Below the pieces are notes generated by a model that saw only the letters and a program-made list of their open reading frames with translations, searched no databases and was not told the origin of the DNA. Below are positions 1 to 7,235 of a DNA stretch of 26,004 nt, piece by piece; position 1 is the stretch's first letter, and every line of letters begins with the position of its first letter. This stretch comes from RGIG5327 sp045612485 (lineage in GTDB: Bacteria > Verrucomicrobiota > Lentisphaeria > Victivallales > UBA1829): contig JAZKZE010000175.1 in NCBI GenBank assembly GCA_045612485.1, forward strand, positions 1-26,004, written 5' to 3'. A program made the translations under genes and the position numbers.

Positions 1-30
1 CATCACCACTGAGTTAACAGCATGTGATTT

Positions 31-58
31 AATTTAGCATCATTTTTCATTTTGTCAA
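31..58 (-). promoter_or_regulatory. Leftward sigma70-like promoter, repeat copy 1
   Basis: Read on the minus strand, TTGACA (58-53) is followed by a 16-bp spacer and TAAATT (36-31), with TGC directly before the -10 as in extended -10 promoters. The -35 is preceded upstream by an A/T-rich dyad with 10-bp arms (about 65-85) that could act as an UP element or operator. Transcription would leave the window to the left. Confidence 0.55.
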
Positions 59-150
59 GCTTTATTTTGAAAATTTTTCAAAATTTCTTACTTTTCAAAA
101 CGGTCACCATTTTCAACCGGATCTTCCGGAATTAACGGCAACGGATATTT

Positions 151-178
151 AATTTAGCACTGATTTTCATTTTGTCAA
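151..178 (-). promoter_or_regulatory. Leftward sigma70-like promoter, repeat copy 2
   Basis: On the minus strand TTGACA (178-173), a 16-bp spacer and TAAATT (156-151), again with TGC before the -10. The predicted start lies near 144, so the CCGGA/TCCGG hairpin at 117-129 would be about 15 nt into the transcript. Confidence 0.55.
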
Positions 179-267
179 ATACTTTTTCGAAGATTTTTCA
201 AAATTTCTTTTCAGCACCATCCCCACTTCAACCGGACCTTTCCGGCGATCAGCGGCAACGGGTATTT

Positions 268-295
268 AAATTAGCATCTTTTTCAGATTTGTCAA
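268..295 (-). promoter_or_regulatory. Leftward sigma70-like promoter, repeat copy 3
   Basis: On the minus strand TTGACA (295-290), a 16-bp spacer and TAATTT (273-268), with TGC before the -10. The perfect palindrome TTCAAAAATTTTTGAA lies immediately upstream of the -35. The hairpin at 232-245 would again fall about 16 nt into the transcript. Confidence 0.55.
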
Positions 296-385
296 ATACC
301 TTTTTCAAAAATTTTTGAATTTTTTATTTCAAAACTCAATCATTTTTGAGCTCAGCACCACCACTTCTCAAGTGACGTTCCATTT

Positions 386-413
386 AATATACTCCAATTC
401 CCCTTTTTGTCAA
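386..413 (-). promoter_or_regulatory. Leftward sigma70-like promoter, repeat copy 4
   Basis: On the minus strand TTGACA (413-408), a 16-bp spacer and TATATT (391-386). This is the most diverged repeat copy overall, yet it keeps the -35, the exact spacer length and a better -10 than the others. That argues that the promoter is the selected part of the repeat. Confidence 0.55.
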
Positions 414-419
414 CCCGGG

Positions 420-804
420 GTTTTAACTTTTTTCAGAAAAAATACAGAGGGGGGACGGATAGATGCAGATGGAATGAAAAAATGTATAGGTACGGAGGGA
501 AATGAAAAAAATGATATGAAGAGGGACAGAAGGAGACAGAGAGGGATGTGGAGGAAGACACGGGAACCCAGGGAGACTGATACTGAAAGCAGGAGGGTAT
601 GCGGGGGTACGATGACATGTGAGTATAAAGTACAGCAAAGAAAAAGAGTACTATATACCCCAATACAACTTGAATCCTGCTATATACAGCTTGCATTTTT
701 CCTTTTCAGTGCTATAGTTCTTTTACATAACCATTATTCTTATTCACAAAATCTATACCGGATCAACTTCTATCCGGGAAAACACTACAGAAGGTTCTTT
801 TTAT
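420..804. other. Non-coding, purine-rich spacer upstream of the first gene
   Basis: The plus strand from about 440 to 620 is strikingly purine-rich, with five GAGGG-type blocks and two similar GGAATGAAAAAATG / GAAATGAAAAAAATG segments. An open frame crosses it (315-830), but the translation is low-complexity, has no recognisable domain, and overlaps both the promoter repeats and the start of the next gene, so it is not called. The remainder (620-800) is A/T-rich and holds a candidate promoter for the gene at 805. No RNA gene was recognised. Confidence 0.5.
691..718 (+). promoter_or_regulatory. Candidate sigma70 promoter for the gene at 805
   Basis: TTGCAT (691-696), a 16-bp spacer and TATAGT (713-718), placed about 85 bp before the start codon. 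The sequence match is reasonable but not consensus. Confidence 0.4.
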
Positions 805-2022
805 ATGGATATCCGGAAATCTCAGCTTAAAAAAAGTCTTGCCATGAGTTGGCAATGGTTCACAAAATCCGGCGTAATGCTCCCGGAAGACGGTTCATGG
901 GGACTTGGAGAACGGGTCATGCTTACCGCAGGAAACGAAGCAATGGACCATATCATCACCTCTTTTCCTGCATGGACTCCCCATAAAGACTACTATATTA
1001 TAGAGCAGCGCAGAGCTGATTGCAATATGCAGGCAGCATTTCTCTTTCTTCTCATGCATAAACTGGATTTTCTCCCTGCCCCCTGCAAAAAAACAGCGGA
1101 AAACCTCCTGGCTTTTCTCTATTACCGCAGCGGACTTCTCAACAGAGCCGAAAACAGCCCTGTTTCCGGCTTGTGGGACTGGAGCCATATCAAAAGAAGT
1201 CATGTGATCTATTTCGATGATGATTCCTGGATGCTTTTCCTTGCATGGAAGATCGCAAAAAAATATCCCGCACTGGATAGAAAATACGGCATGAAAAAAT
1301 TTGCTTTACTTCTTGCGGAAAGACTGCTTTCCGGTGCCATCCGTTATTTTAAAGGAGAAGCAAATCCCGATAAGGAAAAAGAAGAAAATTCCTTTTACTG
1401 GCAGGGCAAGATCCTTCTGCCGCACTGGGGTTCCCTCGTATGTATGGCTCTGGCGGAAACATACAGGGAAACAGGAGATGAAAAGTATCTTTCTTTTATA
1501 GAGATGTATGAAAAATATCTCGTGGAAAATGCAGACACCTTTACCTCCAGCGAATTCGGGTACGCTCTTATCGGAAGCACTTGCGCCTATACAGCAACCG
1601 GCAGTAAAGCAAGTCTGGAATGTGCGGAACTTTTTGCAGACAAAATCCTCAAAATCATGGATCCGGAAACCGGCTGCATTCCCTCCGAACATTATGAAGC
1701 CCCCTCCGGAAAATCCCTTGCAGATACGATCTACACCTTGAACTGGGCAGTTCTGGGATTGCAGAATATGGCACAAATCAATAATAAATATGATGATGCG
1801 TATAAAAAACTGCTCTCCCTTCTTCTGAAGATCCAGGATCGTTCCAGAGCCTCTTTCCTTTACGGCTGCTGGCGCGGTATGTACGATATGGAAAGCGGAA
1901 AATGGGGCGGCGGCGACAGATTTGAAGGCGGCGCAAACAGTATTTATACAGGCTGGACCAATGCCCCCATCGCCTGGGCGTGTGCATTTGAATTGCTCAA
2001 CTCTTCCTTAAGCAAAATCTGA
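805..2022 (+). CDS. Putative six-hairpin glycosidase-like protein (cytoplasmic)
   Basis: 405 aa, with no signal peptide or membrane segment. The sequence is an alternation of amphipathic helices rich in Trp/Tyr and short acidic loops (AWT near 55, FDDDSWMLFLAW near 137, GCWRGMYD near 352, WGGGDRFEGG and GWTNAPIAWA near the C-terminus). This is the style of (alpha/alpha)6-barrel six-hairpin glycosidases and epimerases. I do not recognise a specific family, so substrate and reaction are unknown. The start is supported by AGAAGG about 10 bp upstream; Met14 (844) is an alternative without a Shine-Dalgarno. The stop is 10 bp before an AGE-family epimerase gene, so the two are probably co-transcribed and act on the same sugar. 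The coding call is strong; the functional class is an inference. Confidence 0.85.
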   Translation: MDIRKSQLKKSLAMSWQWFTKSGVMLPEDGSWGLGERVMLTAGNEAMDHIITSFPAWTPHKDYYIIEQRRADCNMQAAFLFLLMHKLDFLPAPCKKTAENLLAFLYYRSGLLNRAENSPVSGLWDWSHIKRSHVIYFDDDSWMLFLAWKIAKKYPALDRKYGMKKFALLLAERLLSGAIRYFKGEANPDKEKEENSFYWQGKILLPHWGSLVCMALAETYRETGDEKYLSFIEMYEKYLVENADTFTSSEFGYALIGSTCAYTATGSKASLECAELFADKILKIMDPETGCIPSEHYEAPSGKSLADTIYTLNWAVLGLQNMAQINNKYDDAYKKLLSLLLKIQDRSRASFLYGCWRGMYDMESGKWGGGDRFEGGANSIYTGWTNAPIAWACAFELLNSSLSKI

Positions 2023-2032
2023 GGTTACTGCC

Positions 2033-3214
2033 ATGATACAAAATTTTTTATCCGGTGCGGCTGACCGCTACGAAAAGGAACTCCTTGAAAATGTCATCCC
2101 CTTCTGGGAGAACCACTGTGAAGATAAAGTATATGGCGGCTACTTTACCTGTCTTGACAGGGACGGAACCGTCTATGATACAGAAAAATATATGTGGATG
2201 CAGTGGCGTATCGTCTATATGTTCGCCCTCTTCTACAAAAATGTAAGACAGAAAGAGAACTATTTGCGGATCGCGGAACAGGGATTTGATTTTCTTACAA
2301 AACACGGAAAATCCCCTGACGGCACATACTATTTCGCCTTGAACAGGCAAGGGGTCCCCTCGGTTGCTCCCTACAATATATTTTCCGACTGTTTTGCGGC
2401 AATGGGCGCAGCAGCCCTCTATCAGGCAACAGGTAAAGAGATCTATGCGGCAGAAGCAAGAAGTGCCATGGATCACTATATTGCAAGAATGGACAATCCC
2501 AAAGGAAAATGGGAAAAAGGTCTTTCCGGCAAACCGGCAAGACTTTCCCACGGTCACTTTATGATCCTTGCAAACCTTGCCTCCGTGATGAAAGAGATGC
2601 TGGGAACAGATGAATATGAAAATCGGGCAGATGAGGCAGTACGCATGGTGACCGATCATTTCTGGAATCCGGAAATGCGTCTCCTTTTTGAAAATATCAA
2701 TACCGATCATTCCTTTGATCTGGAAAGCTGTGAAGGCAGATTCATCAATCCCGGTCACGGACTGGAATCCATGTGGTTTGTCATGCAGTATGCTGAACGG
2801 AAGAATGATCCGGAACTGATAAAGAAAGCGGCTGATATCGTAAAGGGGATCCTCGCTTCCGGAACAGATAAAGAATACGGCGGATTATACTACTTTATGG
2901 ATGCCCTCAATAAGCCGCACCTTGAACTGCAATGGGATATGAAATTATGGTGGCCGCACTGTGAAGCAATCATCGCCCTTCTTTACGCCTTCCGGCTTAC
3001 AAAAGATCCCTTCTTTATGGAAAAATTCAAAGAATTTGATTCCTATACCTGGAGTCACTTCAAAGATCCCCTGTATCCGGAATGGTTCGCCTACCTCAAC
3101 CGGCAGGGCATTCCCACTCATAATCTCAAAGGAGGAAAGTGGAAAACATTTTTCCATCTGCCGAGAATGCTGTACATCAGCAGTCAGCAGATGAGAAAAA
3201 TAACAGCTGAATAA
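2033..3214 (+). CDS. N-acylglucosamine 2-epimerase (AGE) family epimerase/isomerase
   Basis: 393 aa, the usual length of the AGE family, whose members interconvert sugars at C2 or between aldose and ketose forms inside an (alpha/alpha)6 barrel. Recognisable blocks are YGGYFTCLDRDGTVYDTEKYMWMQWR near 26-52, LSHGHFM with His173/His175, NPGHGLESMWF with His242, and KLWWPHCEA with His309. The last two closely resemble the catalytic histidine regions of N-acetylglucosamine 2-epimerase/renin-binding proteins (NPGH..E, WWPH.EA). This favours that subgroup over cellobiose 2-epimerases, but the substrate cannot be fixed from sequence. GAGG overlapping the upstream stop acts as the ribosome binding site. 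The protein is cytoplasmic and pairs with the putative six-hairpin glycosidase just upstream. Confidence 0.9.
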   Translation: MIQNFLSGAADRYEKELLENVIPFWENHCEDKVYGGYFTCLDRDGTVYDTEKYMWMQWRIVYMFALFYKNVRQKENYLRIAEQGFDFLTKHGKSPDGTYYFALNRQGVPSVAPYNIFSDCFAAMGAAALYQATGKEIYAAEARSAMDHYIARMDNPKGKWEKGLSGKPARLSHGHFMILANLASVMKEMLGTDEYENRADEAVRMVTDHFWNPEMRLLFENINTDHSFDLESCEGRFINPGHGLESMWFVMQYAERKNDPELIKKAADIVKGILASGTDKEYGGLYYFMDALNKPHLELQWDMKLWWPHCEAIIALLYAFRLTKDPFFMEKFKEFDSYTWSHFKDPLYPEWFAYLNRQGIPTHNLKGGKWKTFFHLPRMLYISSQQMRKITAE

Positions 3215-3249
3215 AAAGCTGTTCAGAAAGTATTTTTCCTGTGACAGCC
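3211..3249 (-). terminator. Rho-independent terminator of the tolB-folC-lepB operon
   Basis: Read on the minus strand, the hairpin GCTGT..CAG / CTG..ACAGC (48-bp region ending at 3218) is followed by TTTTTATT (3217-3210). It lies just downstream of the lepB stop. Its U-tract touches the stop of the convergent epimerase gene, so the two operons meet with almost no spacer. Confidence 0.55.
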
Positions 3250-3296
3250 TTCCGGATACAGAATTTCTTTATTGCAGATTCATTCCGGAAGGCTGT
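3244..3296. terminator. 13-bp perfect inverted repeat between convergent genes
   Basis: ACAGCCTTCCGGA (3244-3256) is the exact reverse complement of 3284-3296, with a 27-nt loop. The right arm lies inside the last codons of lepB. There is no long T-tract on either side, so termination is plausible but not certain. The left arm shares bases 3244-3248 with the minus-strand terminator hairpin, so the two folds are mutually exclusive in a minus-strand RNA. Confidence 0.45.
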
Positions 3297-4480
3297 TTGC
3301 GTGTATCCAGAATAAATCCGGCAGGATCGGTATTCAGGGGTTCCAGGGTATCCACAAGTCCCCATCTGCGGGAAACAGGCCAGAAGATATTGACCGCAAG
3401 TCCGATCATATTCTTCCGGGGGATAAATCCCCAGTTTCTGCCGTCCAGACTGTTATAGGTATTATCTCCCAGTGCGAAAAAGTGATTTTCCGGCACTGTG
3501 ATCTCAGTTCCCCCGGCAAGGATACCGTCTGCCCAATGCCCCAGATATCCGCCTTTGAAAGAGTAGATTTTACGGAACTTTTCCGATATTTCGTAAGCAG
3601 GAATGAATTTATCCTCCCCTTTGGGTTTGATAAGGAGGATATTATCCTCGATCTTCAAAGTATCTCCGGGCAATCCGGCAAGCCGTTTGATATAGTAGTA
3701 TCCGGCAAGGGGCTGGGTGGGGGATTTGAGTCCCACCGTATTGAATACGATCACATCCCCTCTTCTGAACTCACGGAAATGGATGCTCAGCCGTTCCACA
3801 AAAACATGATCGCCGCTGGATAAATACCCGTCGCAAATCACCTCATCTTTTTTACATTCTGCTCCGGTCTTTTCGATATACCGCCAGATGTTGGTAAAAA
3901 AGTCACCGGGGGTGGAGTAAGAGTTACTGCCTATAAGGAAATGGCTCCTTTCCCAGAAAATAAACCGGTTTTCCCGCTGTAAGGAATCATACCGGAATCT
4001 GCCGTCCTCTCTGACCTTCACATAGACTCTGCTGCTCTGCAAAGGCTGGAAAAAACGGGTGACAGGTCCCTGAAAGGTTTTTGCCTTTTCCCGGTCGATA
4101 TAGTGGATCCCGAAAAGCGTGGGCTGCATACTGCCGGTAGGGATCTTGAAAGGCTGAAGATATAATGCCCGGATCCCGCCGGCCACCATACAGGCTACCA
4201 GCAATACATCCAGAAAACTTTTCATGGTATAGGCAAAAGAGGAACGGGGAATGACCGCAGAAAGACGGTTCTCCCATTTTTCCAGCCGAGCTTCCTCCAT
4301 CTTCAAATCGGAAGAAAACTTTTTCACCTCTGCGGTTTCAGAAGCAAGTGCAGCAAGTTCCGTTTTTGCCTTTTCCGTAAGGATATCATCATCGCTTTTC
4401 AATGTATAGTTGACAGTTGTCCGCAGATCTTTGAATTGCTTCCACAGTTTTCTTCTTTTGAAATATGCTTTCAGATCCAT
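3269..4480 (-). CDS. lepB: Signal peptidase I
   Basis: 404 aa inner-membrane serine protease that removes Sec/Tat signal peptides; it would process the many secreted proteins encoded to the right. Layout: N-terminal charged, probably coiled-coil cytoplasmic part (about 1-80), one hydrophobic segment (about 83-107), box B IPTGSMQPT with catalytic Ser117, YYIKRLAGLPGD with catalytic Lys265, and the GDNTYNSLDGRNWGF box E. The Ser-to-Lys distance of about 148 residues and the total length exceed those of compact family members, as in Bacteroidetes/PVC-type enzymes with an inserted domain. The open frame extends upstream to 4606, but that start would lie inside folC. MDLKAYF at 4480 has GGGAAG at the right distance and leaves a 13-bp gap to folC. 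Last gene of tolB-folC-lepB. Confidence 0.93.
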   Translation of the reverse strand: MDLKAYFKRRKLWKQFKDLRTTVNYTLKSDDDILTEKAKTELAALASETAEVKKFSSDLKMEEARLEKWENRLSAVIPRSSFAYTMKSFLDVLLVACMVAGGIRALYLQPFKIPTGSMQPTLFGIHYIDREKAKTFQGPVTRFFQPLQSSRVYVKVREDGRFRYDSLQRENRFIFWERSHFLIGSNSYSTPGDFFTNIWRYIEKTGAECKKDEVICDGYLSSGDHVFVERLSIHFREFRRGDVIVFNTVGLKSPTQPLAGYYYIKRLAGLPGDTLKIEDNILLIKPKGEDKFIPAYEISEKFRKIYSFKGGYLGHWADGILAGGTEITVPENHFFALGDNTYNSLDGRNWGFIPRKNMIGLAVNIFWPVSRRWGLVDTLEPLNTDPAGFILDTRKQPSGMNLQ

Positions 4481-4493
4481 TTTTCTTCCCGTT

Positions 4494-5807
4494 TCAGTTG
4501 GTATAATTTCCTGCAAAAGGATCAGTTCCCCGCAAAAGCAGATAATCGCCGCAGAGATGCAGGGAACCGCAAAGGATGCTCTTTCTGCCTTTTGCCAGTT
4601 CCGCAATGCCTTTTTCTTTCCGTTCCTTCATGACCTCCTCCAGAGAAGAGGAAGCACATTCCCCTTCAAACCCAAGGGAACGGACAAGAAGAGTCAGTTC
4701 TTCCGCCGTAGCAGATTTTCTGTACGTGCCGAAAGAAATAAAAGTAAACTTAGCAGCATAAGGCACAAGTTCTTTGAGCATATCCTTTGCATCCTTATCG
4801 GCAAAATTCCCATAGATAAAATCAAACTTTTCCCCGGGGAAAAACTCATCAAGAGCCTTTGCCAGGATCATGGCACATTCCGGATTATGGGCGCCGTCCA
4901 GAAGAAGTGCCTCCTCCGGAAAATACTGGAAACGGGCGGGCCATACGGTTTCCGCAAAGCCGGCTTTTGCTTTTTCCATATCAAAGTCATACTTTTTATG
5001 CAATTCCTCCAATACCATCAAAGCGAGAGCGGAATTGCTTCTCTGATGGGCTCCGGCAAGGGAGATAAGAGTATTATTGGAAAGTATCTGACAGGGGATC
5101 CCCTTATGAAACTTTACGCCTGTTTTTTCCGGGACATTTTCCAGAACTGCAGCCGGAGCGGAAAGTTCTGCCGCCCTTGCAAGAATAACCTCCCTTGCTT
5201 CAGGAGCAATGGAACTGCTGATAAAAACAGGACAGTTTTCTTTAATGATTCCCGCCTTTTCAAAGGCGATTTTCGGCAGAGTATCCCCCAGATAATTCTG
5301 ATGCTCCAGAGAGATAGTCGTAATGATGCTTGCCAGAGGTTTGGTAATGACATTTGTGGAATCCAGTCTGCCGCCCACCCCGGTTTCCCAGATAACAAAA
5401 TCCACCTTTGCCTCTGCAAAAAGCAAAGCTGCTGTAACGGTGGTGGTTTCAAAGTAAGTTACCATCATTCCCTTTTCATCCCGCAGGAAATCGGCAGCCT
5501 TCTTTACCTTCCGGAAGGCATCTGCAAGGGTATCATCACTTACCGGTCTTCCGTCAATGATGAAACGCTCATTGAGTTTGGCAAGATGGGGGGAGGTATA
5601 TAAACCTGTTCTGTATCCTGCATGCCGCAATGCGCTTTCCAGAAATGCCGCAGTGGAACCTTTGCCGTTACTTCCGGCGATATGGATAAAGGAGAGTTCT
5701 TTTTCCGGGTTTCCCAGAGCGTCAAAATATGCCTGTGTCTGGTGCAGTCCCAGTTTCACTCCGAAAAATTCCAGACTTTCAAACCATTCAAAAATATCTT
5801 CGTTCAT
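4494..5807 (-). CDS. folC: Bifunctional folylpolyglutamate synthase/dihydrofolate synthase
   Basis: 437 aa cytoplasmic Mur-ligase-family enzyme that adds glutamate to dihydropteroate and to folates using ATP. The N-terminal block HIAGSNGKGSTAAFL holds the P-loop GSNGKGS (45-51). It is followed by the family blocks TGLYTSPHLAKLNERF, FETTTVTAALLFAEAKVDFVIWETGVGGRLDSTN, SLEHQNYLG and LLDGAHNPE. Length is normal and no key block is missing. Start supported by AAGGAAG just upstream. It lies 21 bp after tolB and 13 bp before lepB, so the three genes form an operon. Confidence 0.95.
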   Translation of the reverse strand: MNEDIFEWFESLEFFGVKLGLHQTQAYFDALGNPEKELSFIHIAGSNGKGSTAAFLESALRHAGYRTGLYTSPHLAKLNERFIIDGRPVSDDTLADAFRKVKKAADFLRDEKGMMVTYFETTTVTAALLFAEAKVDFVIWETGVGGRLDSTNVITKPLASIITTISLEHQNYLGDTLPKIAFEKAGIIKENCPVFISSSIAPEAREVILARAAELSAPAAVLENVPEKTGVKFHKGIPCQILSNNTLISLAGAHQRSNSALALMVLEELHKKYDFDMEKAKAGFAETVWPARFQYFPEEALLLDGAHNPECAMILAKALDEFFPGEKFDFIYGNFADKDAKDMLKELVPYAAKFTFISFGTYRKSATAEELTLLVRSLGFEGECASSSLEEVMKERKEKGIAELAKGRKSILCGSLHLCGDYLLLRGTDPFAGNYTN

Positions 5808-5828
5808 TTTTCTTCCTTACAACTTCTT

Positions 5829-7058
5829 TCAGCGGATGACCGGAGACCAGGAAGCTCCGCTGCAGCGGGATTTTCCCTGAATAAGCACTCTGCTGCGGCC
5901 GGTACGGCTGTCAACGATAATGATCTTTCCATTGGAGGAAAGAACGATATGCCGGTTGTCAGGAGCCCAGGAAGGGCCTTCGCCCTGCGCCCGGATGTCA
6001 GGGAAAATGTAGGAATTTTCCCTGTCTTTTACCTGTCTTTCCATTCCCATATTGGCGGTAAGATCCACTACTTTGAGTACATAGGGACCAAGTTTTGCAG
6101 TATAGGCAAGTTTGTTATCTTTGCTCCATGCAGGGGCAACACATTCACTGCCGGAAACACCTTTTACTCTTTCCGCGTTTCCGCCCTCTGCGGAAATGAT
6201 ATAGAGTTTGGGACGACCTGTTTTATCAGAAACAAAACAGATCTTTGAATCATCCGGCGACCAGCAGGGACTTGCTTCATTGGCACGGTCGTTGGTAAGC
6301 CGGATCACACCGCCGCCCTCATAGTTGCGGACAAAAAGATCCACCTGATTGCCCACAGTGACAACAAGGGCGATCTTTCTGCCGGAATGGGAAACTTTCC
6401 CGGAATTGATCCCCCGCTGGGCGGAAAGGATGCGGCTTCTGTTGCGGATCATATCATACTCCACAAGGGGAGAGGAGGCGACAAGATACTGATTGAAAAG
6501 AAGGGCTTTTCCGGAAGGATGCCAGGAGGGTTCGATGTTCAGAGAACCGTTGGAAGTTACTTTCCTTATATTGCTTCCGTCGATATCGCACATATAGATC
6601 TCTTTTCTCCCTCTGCCTGTTTCTGCGGAAAAAGCGATCTTTGTACGGCAAATGCCTTCAATACCGAAAAGTTTATTGAGGATCATATCCACTGCGGCAT
6701 AAACAGCTTCATCGGAGTTTGTCCCCTGCCCTGTCACACGGAACATTTCAATGCCTGCACCGTTTTTCACAGAAAGAAGGATCGTACCCCCGTCTGCTCT
6801 TCCGTCAATGATATATTCCGCCCCTTTGGCAGAAGGAACAAGATCGAACCAGGAAGTTGCCCACAAAGTATTGCGTACTTTTGCTGTAAGTTTCGGATCC
6901 CCGCCGGACAGTCCTTTGAAAAACATTTTCGGATTTCCCGTGATCCCGGAACCGGACAAAGTCACCTGGGCATAAGAAACCGCAGGCAGCATGGCGGCAC
7001 AGAATGTAAAAACAGATATGGCGGCAATAAAGATCTTTACCGGAAGTAAAAAACGCAT
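5829..7058 (-). CDS. tolB: TolB-like periplasmic beta-propeller protein
   Basis: 409 aa. A signal peptide (1 to about 30, ending SYAQ) is followed by an N-terminal TolB-type domain (about 30-150, including TSWFDLVPS and the vDgra region). Then come repeated WD40-like/PD40 blades, seen as EPSWHPSGKALLFN, KVSHSGRKIALVV, SPCWSPDDSKICFVSDKTGRPKLYI, APAWSKDNKLAYTA, GPSWAPDNRHIVLSS and GASWSPVI. TolB works in the periplasm with Pal and the TolQRA complex in outer-membrane constriction and integrity, which indicates a diderm cell. GAGGAGA precedes the start. A weak promoter candidate (TTACGC-N17-TATACA on the minus strand, 7141-7113) lies just upstream. No tolQRA or pal is visible in this window. 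Confidence 0.9.
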   Translation of the reverse strand: MRFLLPVKIFIAAISVFTFCAAMLPAVSYAQVTLSGSGITGNPKMFFKGLSGGDPKLTAKVRNTLWATSWFDLVPSAKGAEYIIDGRADGGTILLSVKNGAGIEMFRVTGQGTNSDEAVYAAVDMILNKLFGIEGICRTKIAFSAETGRGRKEIYMCDIDGSNIRKVTSNGSLNIEPSWHPSGKALLFNQYLVASSPLVEYDMIRNRSRILSAQRGINSGKVSHSGRKIALVVTVGNQVDLFVRNYEGGGVIRLTNDRANEASPCWSPDDSKICFVSDKTGRPKLYIISAEGGNAERVKGVSGSECVAPAWSKDNKLAYTAKLGPYVLKVVDLTANMGMERQVKDRENSYIFPDIRAQGEGPSWAPDNRHIVLSSNGKIIIVDSRTGRSRVLIQGKSRCSGASWSPVIR

Positions 7059-7161
7059 ATTCTCATCTCCTCATTGAGTTATTTATACTTAAAAATAAGC
7101 TGGTGGAATTTTTGTATAGTAAATTAATACATAATCGCGTAAAGGCAAGTTGCAAAACAAA

Positions 7162-7211
7162 AAAAAACGGAAATTTACCTCTTTTTTCAAAAAGGCAAAA
7201 AACCGTTTTTT
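7162..7211 (-). terminator. Terminator of the GspG-like pseudopilin gene
   Basis: A nested dyad follows the pseudopilin stop: outer arms AAAAAACGG / CCGTTTTTT (7162-7170 with 7203-7211) and an inner CCT..TTTTT / AAAA..AGG stem. On the minus strand it ends in a run of nine T (7167-7159). The stem is A/U-rich, so strength is uncertain. Confidence 0.5.
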
Positions 7212-7235
7212 CTTTTTTATACCGGCAGTCCCCTG

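Larger units (their letters stand above)
1..419. repeat. Imperfect tandem repeat array, about 118-bp unit, continuing off the left edge
   Basis: The region is built from imperfect copies of a unit of about 118 bp. The shared landmark TGTCAA occurs at 53, 173, 290 and 408, giving periods of 120, 117 and 118 bp. Each landmark follows a TTTAATTTAGCA-like block (about 28, 148, 265; diverged at 383). In copies 1-3 it is followed by an A/T-rich dyad of TTTTCAAAAATTTTT type. Copies 1 and 2 also share TTCAACCGGAYCTTTCCGG-like blocks (112-129, 227-245) that fold as CCGGA-loop-TCCGG, and an ACGGCAACGG-like tail. Bases 1-26 resemble the end of another unit, so the array probably continues outside the window. 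No convincing coding frame is present. On the minus strand every copy presents a sigma70-like promoter, listed separately. Confidence 0.8.

Noticed and set aside
1..419. CRISPR array
   Set aside because: Units are ~118 bp and diverged throughout, with no short identical repeats separated by unique spacers, and no cas genes are nearby.
315..830. 171-aa open frame on the plus strand
   Set aside because: Low-complexity Arg/Gly/Lys-rich translation without domains. It overlaps the promoter repeats and the start of the next gene, and no Shine-Dalgarno was seen.
4481..4606. N-terminal extension of lepB to 4606
   Set aside because: It would lie inside folC. The start at 4480 has a clear GGGAAG and begins a plausible charged N-terminus.
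4410..5603. 397-aa open frame antisense to folC/lepB
   Set aside because: It is the shadow of folC, which shows every Mur-ligase block; the antisense frame has none.
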